Assembly (NCBI GenBank): GCA_026398815.1
Contig: JAPLSA010000022.1
Span: 1 to 64,000 of the forward strand
DNA from: Gammaproteobacteria bacterium
GTDB lineage: Bacteria; Pseudomonadota; Gammaproteobacteria; Nevskiales; Nevskiaceae
Direction: 5' to 3'
DNA: 64,000 bases
The position numbers and the translations under genes were made by a program. Each line of letters starts with the position of its first letter. The stretch's first letter is position 1. Shown here in pieces: positions 1 to 8,064 of the stretch. Below the pieces are notes generated by a model, which was given only the letters and a program-made list of their open reading frames with translations, was not told the origin of the DNA and did not search any database.

Positions 1-331
1 TCGATGAAGGCAAAGACGTCCCCTTTCGAGCGGAAGTGAACGCGATGGCTTTTTTTAGGATGTCGTGCTCGACCTTGAGTTGCTCGAACTGCTTCTTCAC
101 TCGCCGCAGTTCCTTCAACTCCGCGACGATATCCTTCTCTATCTCTACACCCTTGGTCACGATCAGTCCCTCTCTCGCTCGCTTGCGCCACAGCGTGAGC
201 ATATTGGGATGAATGGCAAGAGAGATGGCGACATCGTTGACAAGCACGCCCGGCAGTTGGCTCAGCTTGACTGCTGTCGCTTTGAATTCATCACTGTATC
301 GATACGTGCTTCTGGGACCTGGCTTGGGCAT
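1..331 (-). CDS. IS3-family transposase OrfA (partial, with start of OrfB by frameshift)
   Basis: Translation from the ATG at 331 gives a helix-turn-helix protein beginning MPKPGPRSTYRYSDEF, with the WRKRAREG segment after the HTH and a leucine-zipper-like stretch (ELKELRRVKKQFEQL). This is the usual OrfA layout: DNA binding, then coiled-coil multimerisation. Near the end it reads DILKKA across a run of seven A (minus strand, 56-50). Shifting -1 there opens the frame KKSHRV...KGDVFAFID, which matches the start of IS3-family OrfB. So the fused OrfAB transposase is probably made by programmed -1 frameshifting. The DDE catalytic part lies outside the window, so whether the element is active cannot be judged. 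Confidence 0.85.
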   Translation of the reverse strand, partial: MPKPGPRSTYRYSDEFKATAVKLSQLPGVLVNDVAISLAIHPNMLTLWRKRAREGLIVTKGVEIEKDIVAELKELRRVKKQFEQLKVEHDILKKAIAFTSARKGTSLPSS

Positions 332-372
332 TCGGAACACTCCTGATCGGTTGGATCAGGGTGTCTACTAAA
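1..372 (-). mobile_element. IS3-family insertion sequence, 5' part only
   Basis: The element is read leftward and leaves the window at base 1. It holds an IS3/IS911-type orfA and the start of orfB. Its outer end must lie between the cassette DNA still recognisable near 385-412 and the orfA start at 331. I place it near 366-380 because the upstream sequence stops resembling an attC arm there, but no second inverted repeat is visible to fix the boundary. It has inserted into the attC of the third integron cassette. Confidence 0.65.
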
Positions 373-384
373 CCGGAGGAACCG

Positions 385-412
385 CCACGTCCGATTGAAT
401 GAATAGTTAGGG
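385..412 (-). other. Remnant of attC of cassette 3, interrupted by the IS
   Basis: On the minus strand the core CCCTAAC (412-406) starts an attC left arm, followed by ATTCATTCAATCGGACG. It resembles the R''-L'' arm of the intact sites at 1012-1071 and 704-771. The matching right arm and R' core are absent because IS3-family sequence follows. The CCCTAAC core is complementary to the GTTAGGG at the other end of this cassette (710-704), as expected for two ends of one cassette. Confidence 0.65.
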
Positions 413-697
413 AATGTACTCAGCATCCTCTTTCCATTTCTTTTTGACGAGATAGGAATACAAATACCCTTCGCACATGGCAAACAGCAGCAGAACAATG
501 CCCGCTCCCTCGTGCTCTGTACCTCTCGATGCGCCATTGAAAGCTCCGCTAACAAGCGCTTGAAGGACCAGAACAACGGTGTTCCCGTATCCACTTCCCA
601 AGCTGTAGGCGAAGTTGTTTCTGACGCGGAGATAGAACCAGCGGAAGCTAGTCAACGCGATGAACAACCCCGCGCAGGCCCACATTGCTTTGTTCAT
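407..697 (-). CDS. Integron cassette 3: small predicted membrane protein
   Basis: This 96-residue protein is of unknown function. It starts at an ATG at 697, a few bases inside the cassette, after a GGGAATGAC leader. Three hydrophobic segments are visible: about residues 4-22 (MWACAGLFIALTSF), 39-58 (GNTVVLVLQALVSGAF) and 65-84 (GAGIVLLLFAMCEGYLYSYL). A basic, acidic tail follows (KKKWKED). The stop codon lies in the attC core, a normal cassette arrangement. Base composition is clearly lower in GC than the chromosomal genes to the right, as is common for mobile cassettes. I do not recognise a family. Confidence 0.7.
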   Translation of the reverse strand: MNKAMWACAGLFIALTSFRWFYLRVRNNFAYSLGSGYGNTVVLVLQALVSGAFNGASRGTEHEGAGIVLLLFAMCEGYLYSYLVKKKWKEDAEYIP

Positions 698-703
698 GTC
701 ATT

Positions 704-771
704 CCCTAACGCCGTGCTTAAGCCGCGGACCCGCCGGAGGCGGGGCCGTCGGCTTGAAGCACTTGTTGGGC
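704..771 (-). other. attC recombination site of cassette 2
   Basis: This 68-bp imperfect palindrome, read on the minus strand, runs from R'' GCCCAAC (771-765) to R' GTTAGGG (710-704). The inner arms AAGTGCTTCAAGCCGAC and GCGGCTTAAGCAC pair around a GC-rich centre. R' does not end in the usual pyrimidine. It pairs with the CCCTAAC core of cassette 3, to which those bases belong. The cassette-2 stop codon lies inside the site. Confidence 0.85.
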
Positions 772-1008
772 CTGCGCCCAGATGGTTTCCGCAGCGTCGA
801 GAACCACCGCGTAATCAAAGAACACCTGCTCGTAGTGCCCTCCATCTCCGTCTCGGCCGTATGCCACTGACGCTCCAGATTTATTCTTCTTCAAACGAGC
901 TATAAACGCCTGAGCATCTGCTGGAAGCGGCTCAAGCTGGTGCTTGATCCGGCCGAATCGCATCTCTGCGTCTGCAGAGAAAGCTTCAACGATTTGTGCT
1001 GTTTCCAT
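718..1008 (-). CDS. Integron cassette 2: hypothetical protein
   Basis: This 96-residue soluble protein is of unknown function. I take the ATG at 1008 as the start (METAQIVEAFSADAEM); a TTG nine bases upstream lies in the attC core and is less likely. The C-terminal half has an aromatic and acidic stretch (YGRDGDGGHYEQVFFDYAVVLDAAETIW) and no membrane segment. The last codons run into the attC palindrome, giving a low-complexity GPASGGSAA tail that is probably encoded by the recombination site. No family is recognised. Confidence 0.7.
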   Translation of the reverse strand: METAQIVEAFSADAEMRFGRIKHQLEPLPADAQAFIARLKKNKSGASVAYGRDGDGGHYEQVFFDYAVVLDAAETIWAQAQQVLQADGPASGGSAA

Positions 1009-1011
1009 TAG

Positions 1012-1071
1012 GCCCAACGCCTAGGTTAAGCGGCGCGGCGAAGCCGCGTCTGCTTGAATGCTTTGTTGGGC
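1012..1071 (-). other. attC recombination site of cassette 1
   Basis: This is a textbook 60-bp attC on the minus strand: R'' GCCCAAC (1071-1065), L'' arm AAGCATTCAAGCAGACGCGG, a short TTCG loop, the complementary arm CCGCGCCGCTTAA, and R' GTTGGGC (1018-1012). The two cores are exact inverse complements. IntI would cut between G and TT of R' on the folded bottom strand. The site also supplies the last codons of the cassette-1 ORF. Confidence 0.95.
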
Positions 1072-1452
1072 TCGCACGGCCCGATTGATTTGATAACGCC
1101 AAGCTTCGTCACCATTCACAAGCCGTTCGTAAAACGACGCATCGTTCGCCCATTCCGGGAATGTTGTAAGCGAAAAATCTGATGTCTTCGCTGTGACCCA
1201 ATTGGTCGCCACTGTGTAGTCGACTATCTCGAAAAGCGTCGCTGGCCAGGGCGTTGGATAGCTGTCGTCGGATTGAAGCTCGATGTAGAAAAGACACATT
1301 GGGCCTGTGTTCTGAATCGCCTGAACTACGTAAAGCGCGCCAATATGCAAACATTCAATGGGGCCACTTATGCGCACTCTCTCCGCGACTTGCTCGCGGA
1401 CCGCAGTGTCCGTAATTGACTCAATCTCGTTGGCTACGCATCGAAGAAGCAC
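1021..1452 (-). CDS. Integron cassette 1: hypothetical protein
   Basis: This is the first cassette next to attI and so the one best placed for expression. The open frame extends to a TTG at 1473 inside the attI junction. An AGGAAGGA Shine-Dalgarno motif precedes a GTG at 1452, which I take as the start, giving 143 residues. The product is soluble and mixed alpha/beta in appearance. Recognisable stretches are CLHIGALYVVQAIQNTG and SLTTFPEWANDASFYERL. The C-terminal ASPRRLT is encoded by attC. No family is recognised, and no toxin-antitoxin or resistance motif is seen. Confidence 0.7.
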   Translation of the reverse strand: MLLRCVANEIESITDTAVREQVAERVRISGPIECLHIGALYVVQAIQNTGPMCLFYIELQSDDSYPTPWPATLFEIVDYTVATNWVTAKTSDFSLTTFPEWANDASFYERLVNGDEAWRYQINRAVRAQQSIQADAASPRRLT

Positions 1453-1467
1453 GACGTCCTTCCTTTT

Positions 1468-1474
1468 GCCCAAC
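1468..1474 (-). other. attI/first-cassette junction core
   Basis: The core GTTGGGC on the minus strand is where the first cassette joins attI. It is the exact complement of the R'' core of attC1 (1071-1065), so 1018-1473 behaves as one excisable cassette. The attI side is 1475 onward, toward intI. Confidence 0.8.
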
Positions 1475-1498
1475 TACAATTAGGCTGCAAGAATGCAC

Positions 1499-1632
1499 GA
1501 TAACCTGCCGCGTTATCGTGACGAAACGCACGATAATCTGGCGAAAGCTGCTGGATAATCTGGCGTCGCAGAATCAACGGACTGATTCTCATGAGAAATT
1601 TTCTCCCTCGTCCGCTGCAGGATAATCTGGCG
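1499..1632. repeat. GATAATCTGGCG repeats between attI and intI
   Basis: The 12-mer GATAATCTGGCG occurs exactly at 1532-1543, 1554-1565 and 1621-1632, with a variant GATAACCTGCCG at 1499-1510. An inverted repeat CGATAAC/GTTATCG overlaps the variant (1498-1504 and 1512-1518). They cover the zone where integrons carry accessory integrase-binding repeats and the intI and cassette promoters. Their role as IntI sites or as a regulator's operators is inference. No clear LexA box is seen. Confidence 0.7.
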
Positions 1633-2715
1633 AATGCGGCCGAGACAATTGACGTATCCGGCTCGACGCCAGAGGCTCCGTCGCCCCTTGCAATCGTGCC
1701 TTCCGGCGCGGCGGGCACGCCCGCTGATATGGCATCCGCTAGTCCTTCGCCGGGCGCACCGCCGAAGAAGCTGCTCGATCAGGTGCGCGACGCGATTCGT
1801 CTGCGCCACTACAGCTACAAGACGGAGGAATCGTACCTGGGGTGGATTCGCCGCTACATCCTGTTCCACGGTAAACGCCATCCACGCGAGCTGGGCGCTG
1901 CAGAAGTGACGGTGTTCCTGTCGGATCTTGCGACGCGCGGGCAGGTTGCGGCATCAACACAGAATCAGGCCTTGGCTGCAATTCTGTTCCTCTACCGGCA
2001 CGTGCTCGAACTGGATTTGCCGTGGCTCAACGACGTGGTACGCGCCAAGCGGCCGCAACGGCTGCCGACGGTGCTGACGCAGGAGGAAGTGCGGCGTGTG
2101 CTGGCACTCGTCGATGGCGTTCCGGGGCTGATGCTGAAACTCCAGTACGGCACGGGCATGCGCCTGATGGAATGTCTGCGGCTGCGAATCAAAGACCTCA
2201 CGTTCGCACGCCGTGAAATCGTGATTCGCGATGGCAAGGGTGGCAAGGACCGCGTCACGATGCTGCCCCAATCGCTGGAAGCGGCGCTGCAGCAGCAACT
2301 GGTTCGCGTTCAGGCCCTGCATGCGCAAGATCGCGCGGCCGGTGTCGCGGGCGTTTGGCTACCGGACGCGCTGGCGCGCAAGTATCCCAATGCGGGCACG
2401 CAGTTGGCCTGGTTCTGGCTGTTCCCGTCAGGGCGTCTGGCCTTGGACCCGCGCTCCGGCGTGGTGCGCCGCCACCACGTGTTCGAGCAGGTTCCGCAGC
2501 GTGCGCTGAAGCAGGCCGCCGTCACTGCCGGTGTGCTGCGGCCGGTATCTAGCCATTGCCTGCGTCACTCGTTCGCGACGCATCTGCTGGAGAACGGCTA
2601 CGACATCCGCACGGTTCAGGAACTGCTGGGCCACTCCGACGTCAGCACAACGATGATCTATACGCATGTGCTGAACCGCGGTGGCCGTGGCGTGCGCAGC
2701 CCGATGGATCACTGA
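1591..2715 (+). CDS. intI: Integron integrase (tyrosine recombinase IntI)
   Basis: This site-specific tyrosine recombinase inserts and excises gene cassettes at attI and attC. The core-binding domain starts near [22 protein letters not shown]. The catalytic residues are visible: Arg in [14 protein letters not shown], then [10 protein letters not shown], the GH of [10 protein letters not shown], and Tyr in MIYTH. The IntI-specific insert lies between them ([17 protein letters not shown], then [11 protein letters not shown]) and separates integron integrases from XerC/D. The open frame gives 374 residues. Most IntI are 320-340, so the ATG at 1729 (328 residues) may be the true start. The extension also contains the fourth upstream repeat, which favours the shorter form. 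Neither start has a convincing ribosome site. The gene is intact and divergent from its cassettes. Confidence 0.95.
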   Translation: MRNFLPRPLQDNLANAAETIDVSGSTPEAPSPLAIVPSGAAGTPADMASASPSPGAPPKKLLDQVRDAIRLRHYSYKTEESYLGWIRRYILFHGKRHPRELGAAEVTVFLSDLATRGQVAASTQNQALAAILFLYRHVLELDLPWLNDVVRAKRPQRLPTVLTQEEVRRVLALVDGVPGLMLKLQYGTGMRLMECLRLRIKDLTFARREIVIRDGKGGKDRVTMLPQSLEAALQQQLVRVQALHAQDRAAGVAGVWLPDALARKYPNAGTQLAWFWLFPSGRLALDPRSGVVRRHHVFEQVPQRALKQAAVTAGVLRPVSSHCLRHSFATHLLENGYDIRTVQELLGHSDVSTTMIYTHVLNRGGRGVRSPMDH

Positions 2716-2812
2716 GGCACTTCTTGCCGCAGGTTTCGTTTCTACGTGTTGGGTTGGGCAACCGTGCATCGCGTCGTATCTGGCAACGCGATCGCGATCC
2801 GCGCCAATGAAA

Positions 2813-2847
2813 AACCCCTGCATCGGCCGGTGGCCGGTGCAGGGGTT
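2813..2847 (-). terminator. Rho-independent terminator after sucB
   Basis: Perfect stem ends AACCCCTGCA/TGCAGGGGTT enclose a GC-rich loop. On the minus strand they are followed by TTTTT. It ends the leftward suc transcript and also separates it from intI. Confidence 0.85.
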
Positions 2848-2870
2848 CGAACCATCGTGCTCCGCGTGCC

Positions 2871-4097
2871 TTACAGCGACAGCAGCAGCCGCGCCGGATC
2901 TTCCAGGCATTCCTTGATGTGCTTCAGGAACAGCACGGCTTCGCGGCCGTCGATCAGGCGGTGGTCGTAGGTCAGCGCCAGATACATCATCGGGCGGATG
3001 ACCACCTGGCCGTTGACGGCGATCGGGCGGTCGAAGATGCCATGCATGCCGAGGATGGCGGCCTGCGGCGGGTTGAGGATCGGCGTCGACATCATCGAGC
3101 CGAACACGCCGCCGTTGGTGATGCTGAAGGTGCCGCCGGTGAGCTCTTCCATCGTCAGCTTGTTGGCGCGCGCCTTGGTGCCCAGCGCGCCGATGGCCTT
3201 TTCGATGTCGCCAAGGCCCAGCGCGTCGGCATCGCGCAGCACCGGCACGACGAGGCCGCGATCGGTGGAGACGGCCACGCCGATGTCGTAGTAGCCGTGG
3301 TAGACCACGTCGCTGCCGTCGATCGAGGCGTTGACGGCCGGATACTTCTTCAGCGCTTCGACGGCGGCGCGGACGAAGAAGCTCATGAAGCCGAGCTTGA
3401 CGCCGTGGGCCTTCTCGAACGGTTCCTTGTACTTGGCGCGGATGTCGCCGACCGCCTTCAGGTCCACTTCGTTGAAGGTGGTCAGCATCGCGGCGGTGGC
3501 CTGGGCTTCGACCAGGCGCTCGGCGATGCGGGCACGGATGCGGGTCATCGGCACGCGCTGTTCGGTGCGGGCACCGAGCACGGCCTTCGGCGCGGCGGCA
3601 GCGGCCACCGGGGCAGCGGCCTTCGGCGCAGCAGCGGCAGCCGGCGCGGCCTTCTGGCGCGCTGCGTAGGCCTTGACGTCGTCGGTGGTCAGGCGGCCGC
3701 CCTTGCCGGTGCCGGTGATGGCCGAAGCCGACAGGCCCAGTTCGGCCAGCAGCTTGCGCACAGCCGGACCCTGGCCATCGTCATCGGCGCCGGCAGCAGC
3801 AGCCGGGGCGGTGGCCACGGCAGCTGCCGGCGCAACCGGTGCGACAGCAGCGGCGGCGGCCCCTTCGGCAACCACGCCGATGACATCACCGGCCTTGACC
3901 GTCTGGCCAGCCTGCACGCGGATTTCCACCAGCACGCCATCGGCCGTCGACGGCACTTCGAGCATCACCTTGTCGGTTTCCAGATCGACGAGGTTCTGCT
4001 CGCGGCTCACCCGGTCACCGGCCTTCAGGTGCCAGGTGGCGACGGTGGCCTCGGAAACCGATTCCGGCAGGTTGGGGACTTTGATCTCGATACTCAT
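2871..4097 (-). CDS. sucB: 2-oxoglutarate dehydrogenase E2 (dihydrolipoyl succinyltransferase)
   Basis: This is the E2 core of the 2-oxoglutarate dehydrogenase complex, transferring the succinyl group from lipoamide to CoA in the TCA cycle. The 408 residues show an N-terminal lipoyl domain with the lipoylated Lys in [12 protein letters not shown]. An Ala/Pro-rich linker follows, then the E1/E3-binding domain ([30 protein letters not shown]), a second Ala-rich linker and the catalytic domain ending in [15 protein letters not shown], with the active His and Asp. It lies 67 bp after sucA. The usual third gene, lpd (E3), does not follow; a terminator and the integron do, so E3 must be encoded elsewhere. 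Confidence 0.97.
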   Translation of the reverse strand: MSIEIKVPNLPESVSEATVATWHLKAGDRVSREQNLVDLETDKVMLEVPSTADGVLVEIRVQAGQTVKAGDVIGVVAEGAAAAAVAPVAPAAAVATAPAAAAGADDDGQGPAVRKLLAELGLSASAITGTGKGGRLTTDDVKAYAARQKAAPAAAAAPKAAAPVAAAAAPKAVLGARTEQRVPMTRIRARIAERLVEAQATAAMLTTFNEVDLKAVGDIRAKYKEPFEKAHGVKLGFMSFFVRAAVEALKKYPAVNASIDGSDVVYHGYYDIGVAVSTDRGLVVPVLRDADALGLGDIEKAIGALGTKARANKLTMEELTGGTFSITNGGVFGSMMSTPILNPPQAAILGMHGIFDRPIAVNGQVVIRPMMYLALTYDHRLIDGREAVLFLKHIKECLEDPARLLLSL

Positions 4098-4164
4098 GCT
4101 CGCTCCGCTGTTCGTTCTTTTCTGGTGTAGGGGTCGCGGGCCCGCAGGCCCGCCGTGATTCGGT

Positions 4165-7026
4165 TCAGGCGCCGCCCTGCAGCGGCAGGCCGCCGCTCAG
4201 CGCGGCCTCGACCAGCTCTTCCTGTTCCTTGTTGTGCACCTTCAGGTAGCCGACGGCGGTCGTCGCGCTGCCCTTGCGGGTGACGTAGAACAGCTGGTGG
4301 TCGGCGGCCAGATAGGCGCGCAGGCGGTGCTTGATCTGGTACCAGGCACCCTGGTTTTCCGGCTCTTCCTGCGCCCAGACGACATCCTTGGCGTTCGGAT
4401 ACGCGGCGATGATCGCTTCGTAGTCGATGCGCGGGAACGGATACAGCTGCTCCAGGCGCACCAGCGCCACGTCGTCGCGGCCCGATTTCTGCCGTGCCTC
4501 GTAGATGTCGTAATAGACCTTGCCGGAGCAGAACACGATCCGCTTGACCTTGTTCTTGTCGACTGCGGCGTCGTCGATCACGTACTGGAAGCTGCCGCTG
4601 GTCAGGTCGTCGAGCGTCGACACCGACAGCTTGTGGCGCAGCAGCGACTTCGGCGTCATCACGATCAGCGGCAGGCGAAGCGAGCGCTTCATCTGCCGGC
4701 GGATCATGTGGAAGAACTGCGCCGGGGTCGACGGCACGCAAACCTGGATGTTGTTCGCCGCGCACAGCTGCAGGTAACGCTCCAGACGCGCGGAGGAATG
4801 CTCCGGGCCCTGCCCTTCGTAGCCGTGCGGCAGGAACATCGTCAGGCCGCTGAGACGGCCCCACTTGACGTAGCCGGAGGAGATGAACTGGTCCACCACC
4901 ACCTGGGCGCCATTGGCGAAGTCGCCGAACTGCGCTTCCCAGATGACCATGCAGTCCGGATCGGTGGTCGAGTAGCCGTACTCGAAGCCGAGCACGCCTT
5001 CTTCGGACAACAGTGTGTCGCTGACGATGAACTTGTCCTTGTCCGCTTCCAGGTGCCGCAGCGGCGTGTAGCTGTAGCCGGTCTTGGCGTCGTGCAGCGT
5101 GGCGTGGCGGTGGAAGAAGGTGCCACGGCGCACGTCCTGGCCGGACAGGCGCACGTTGAAGCCTTCGGTGACCAGGCCGGCGTAGGCGGTGATCTCGGCG
5201 AAGCCCCAGTCCATCGGCAGTTCGCCGGCGGCCATCTTGGCGCGGTCCTCGAGGATCTTGGCGACGCGGGCATGCGGCGTGAAGCCTTCCGGAAGCGTCA
5301 GCAGGCGCTGGTTCAGCGACTGGATCATCTCGCGGCTCATCGCGGTGTCGGCCGGCGTGGCCCAGTCACCCTTCGAGTAGTTCGCCCAGTTGACGGTGTG
5401 CTTGTTGCCGACCAGCCCCAGGGTGCTGCGGGCGATGTTCTCGCCACGGTCCAGCGCATCGCGGTAGGCGCGCACCAGCTTTTCCGGTTCGTCCTTCGGC
5501 ACCACGCCTTCCGCCACCAGTCGCTGGCCGTACAGCGTCAGCGTGGTCGGCAGCTTGCGGATGGTGTCGTACATCACCGGGCTGGTGACGCTCGGCTCGT
5601 CGGCCTCGTTGTGGCCGAGGCGGCGGTAGCAGCAGATATCGACGATGACGTCCTTGTGGAAGGCGTTGCGGAAGTCCATCGCCAGACGGGTGACGAACAC
5701 CACGGCATCGGGATCGTCGCCATTGACGTGGAACACCGGCGCTTCCGACATCTTGGCGAGGTCGGTGCAGTAGCGGCTGGTGCGGCTCTCGTGGCCTTCG
5801 CGGGCTTCGATCGGGTTCGGCGTGGTGAAGCCGATCTGGTTGTTGACGATGAAGTGCATCGTGCCGCCGGTCGCGTAGCCCTTCGACTGCGACAGCTGCA
5901 GCGTTTCCATGACCACGCCCTGGCCGGCGAACGCGGCATCGCCGTGGATCAGCACAGGGATTACCTGATCGCCGCGCTCGTCCTTGCGGCGCGTCTGGCG
6001 CGCCTTGACCGAGCCTTCGACGACCGGGTTGACGATTTCCAGATGCGAGGGGTTGAAGGCCAGCACCAGATGCAGGCGCTTGCCGGCCACCTCGACATCG
6101 GTGGAGAAGCCCATGTGGTACTTCACGTCACCGGCGCGCGACAGCGATTCCGCCGAATACTTGCCTTCGAACTCGGCGAACAGGTCCTTCGGCGACTTGC
6201 CGAGGACATTGATCAGCACGTTCAGGCGGCCACGGTGGGCCATGCCGATCATCACTTCCTCGGCGTTGGCGTAGGCGGCGGTGCGCATCACCTCATCCAG
6301 CGCCGGGATCAGCGACTCGCCGCCTTCCAGCGAGAAGCGCTTCTGGCCGACGTACTTGTTGTGCAGGTAGCGCTCGATGCCTTCGGCGGCGACCAGCTGG
6401 GTCAGCACTTCGCGGCGGCGATCCGGCGCCAGACGCGGCAGGAAGGCGCGGGTTTCGAGACGGGCCTGGATCCAGCGCTTCTGCGCCGTCTCGGTCACGT
6501 ACATGTACTCGGCACCGATGGTGTCGGTGTACACGGCCTTGCAGATGCGGATGATCTCGCGCAGCGGCAGGCGATCGGCAGCGGCCAGGGTGCCGGTGTT
6601 GTAGACGCTGTCCATGTCCTCGGGCATCAGCCCGTGGAACACCGGATCAAGGTCGGCGATCGCCGGGACCGGCGTCAGGCCCAGCGGATCGAGCTTGGCG
6701 GCCTGATGGCCGCGGACGCGGTAGTAGTTGATCAGCCGGAGCACGGCCGCCTGCTTTTCGGCGGCGACCAGATCTTCCGGGCTGGCCCGGCCGGCCACGG
6801 CCACCTTCGGCTCGCGCGCCAGTTTTTCGAACTGGGCGCGGATCGGGCCGTGGGCGGTGTCGTTGCCGCCGTCGGCGCCCTGCACGCTGCGGAAATAGGC
6901 CCGCCACTCGGGATCGACCTGATTCGGGTCGTCCAGATACTGCTCGTAGAGGTCCTCGACGTAGACGGCGTTGGAGCCCTGGATGGAGGACGACTCGATC
7001 AGGCTGTGATACTTGCTTCCGCTCAT
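4165..7026 (-). CDS. sucA: 2-oxoglutarate dehydrogenase E1
   Basis: This thiamine-diphosphate-dependent E1 decarboxylates 2-oxoglutarate and passes the succinyl group to SucB lipoamide. I start at the ATG at 7026 ([13 protein letters not shown]), which has GAGGAAA seven bases upstream. That gives 953 residues, the normal family size. The N-terminal segment binding E2 ([23 protein letters not shown]) is present, as is the region [18 protein letters not shown] and the conserved [13 protein letters not shown]. The C-terminal transketolase-like domain includes [16 protein letters not shown]. Only 30 bp separate it from galU upstream, so the two may be cotranscribed. Confidence 0.97.
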   Translation of the reverse strand: MSGSKYHSLIESSSIQGSNAVYVEDLYEQYLDDPNQVDPEWRAYFRSVQGADGGNDTAHGPIRAQFEKLAREPKVAVAGRASPEDLVAAEKQAAVLRLINYYRVRGHQAAKLDPLGLTPVPAIADLDPVFHGLMPEDMDSVYNTGTLAAADRLPLREIIRICKAVYTDTIGAEYMYVTETAQKRWIQARLETRAFLPRLAPDRRREVLTQLVAAEGIERYLHNKYVGQKRFSLEGGESLIPALDEVMRTAAYANAEEVMIGMAHRGRLNVLINVLGKSPKDLFAEFEGKYSAESLSRAGDVKYHMGFSTDVEVAGKRLHLVLAFNPSHLEIVNPVVEGSVKARQTRRKDERGDQVIPVLIHGDAAFAGQGVVMETLQLSQSKGYATGGTMHFIVNNQIGFTTPNPIEAREGHESRTSRYCTDLAKMSEAPVFHVNGDDPDAVVFVTRLAMDFRNAFHKDVIVDICCYRRLGHNEADEPSVTSPVMYDTIRKLPTTLTLYGQRLVAEGVVPKDEPEKLVRAYRDALDRGENIARSTLGLVGNKHTVNWANYSKGDWATPADTAMSREMIQSLNQRLLTLPEGFTPHARVAKILEDRAKMAAGELPMDWGFAEITAYAGLVTEGFNVRLSGQDVRRGTFFHRHATLHDAKTGYSYTPLRHLEADKDKFIVSDTLLSEEGVLGFEYGYSTTDPDCMVIWEAQFGDFANGAQVVVDQFISSGYVKWGRLSGLTMFLPHGYEGQGPEHSSARLERYLQLCAANNIQVCVPSTPAQFFHMIRRQMKRSLRLPLIVMTPKSLLRHKLSVSTLDDLTSGSFQYVIDDAAVDKNKVKRIVFCSGKVYYDIYEARQKSGRDDVALVRLEQLYPFPRIDYEAIIAAYPNAKDVVWAQEEPENQGAWYQIKHRLRAYLAADHQLFYVTRKGSATTAVGYLKVHNKEQEELVEAALSGGLPLQGGA

Positions 7027-7056
7027 TGCTTTCCTCGCGCCCCCTGGCGCTTGCAC

Positions 7057-7977
7057 TTACTTCCGGGCTGTCGCGGCAGCCGCTTCGAGATTGCCGGCCG
7101 TATGCCAGTCGGCGGTGTATTGGGTCAGGTACTCGCGGAACTCGCCCGCCAGTTCCGGGTGCTTCAGCGCGTACTCGACATTGGCCTTCAGATAGCCGAG
7201 CTTGGAGCCGCAGTCATAGCGCGTGCCCTCGAACTCGTAGGCGAGCACGGTCTGCTCCTGGATCATCATGCTGATCGCGTCGGTCAGCTGGATCTCGCCG
7301 CCGGCGCCGCGTGGCGTGCGCTCCAGCAGCTTGAAGATGCGCGGCGTCAGGATGTAGCGGCCGACCACCGCAAGGTTCGACGGCGCATCGGCCGGCTTTG
7401 GCTTCTCGACGATGCGGCGGATTTCGCCGAGCCCCGGCCCGACCGGCTGGGTGTCGACCACGCCGTAGCTGGAGATTTCCTCCATCGGCACCCGCTGGGT
7501 GGCGATCACGCTGGTGCCGTACTCCTGGTAGACGCGCTGCATCTGCGCCAGGCACGGCCGCAGGCGGCCGTCGATCAGGTCGTCGGCGAGGATCACCGAG
7601 AAGTCCTCGTCGCCCACCGCCGGCCAGGCGCACAGTACGGCGTGGCCCAGGCCCAGCGCTTCGGCCTGGCGGATGAAGATGCAGGTGATGCCCGGCGGCA
7701 GGATTTCCTGCACCGTTTCCAGCAGCTTGCCCTTGCCGCGCGAGGCCAGTTCGGCCTCCAGTTCATAGGCCTTGTCGAAGTGATCCATGATCGAATTCTT
7801 CGAACGGCCGGTGATGAAGATCAGCTCTTCGGCACCTGCGGAAATCGCTTCCTGCACGGCGTACTGGATCAGCGGCTTGTCGACCACCGGCAGCATTTCC
7901 TTGGCACTGGCCTTGGTGGCCGGCAGGAAGCGGGTACCAAGTCCGGCGACCGGGAACACTGCTTTTCTGATCCGCAT
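7057..7977 (-). CDS. galU: UTP-glucose-1-phosphate uridylyltransferase
   Basis: It makes UDP-glucose from UTP and glucose-1-phosphate for cell-envelope glycans and, in this genome, possibly for OpgG/H glucans. The 306 residues are typical of bacterial GalU. The N-terminal nucleotide-binding signature is KAVFPVAGLGTRFLPATKASAKEMLPV. The family blocks EAISAGAEELIFITGR and GHAVLCAWPAVGDEDFSVILADD follow, then VEKPKP. It sits directly upstream of sucA on the same strand. The pairing is not functionally obvious and may only reflect gene order in this lineage. Confidence 0.96.
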   Translation of the reverse strand: MRIRKAVFPVAGLGTRFLPATKASAKEMLPVVDKPLIQYAVQEAISAGAEELIFITGRSKNSIMDHFDKAYELEAELASRGKGKLLETVQEILPPGITCIFIRQAEALGLGHAVLCAWPAVGDEDFSVILADDLIDGRLRPCLAQMQRVYQEYGTSVIATQRVPMEEISSYGVVDTQPVGPGLGEIRRIVEKPKPADAPSNLAVVGRYILTPRIFKLLERTPRGAGGEIQLTDAISMMIQEQTVLAYEFEGTRYDCGSKLGYLKANVEYALKHPELAGEFREYLTQYTADWHTAGNLEAAAATARK

Positions 7978-8064
7978 GTGGAGACAGCCTCGGCTATGAG
8001 CGTTTGATGGGGAGAGGCGATCGACCGGGGTCGACGCGCAAGAGAAAAATCATCGTCAAAAAGT

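Noticed and set aside
1499..1590. LexA box in the intI promoter
   Set aside because: Many integron integrases are SOS-controlled, so I looked for CTG-N10-CAG. The nearest CTG/CAG pair here (1551-1571) has a 15-bp spacer, which does not fit.
4234..8007. 1257-codon open frame on the plus strand
   Set aside because: It lies antisense to sucA and galU, which have clear family sequence. It is low-complexity (Arg, His, Ala-rich) and results from the high GC bias at codon position three.
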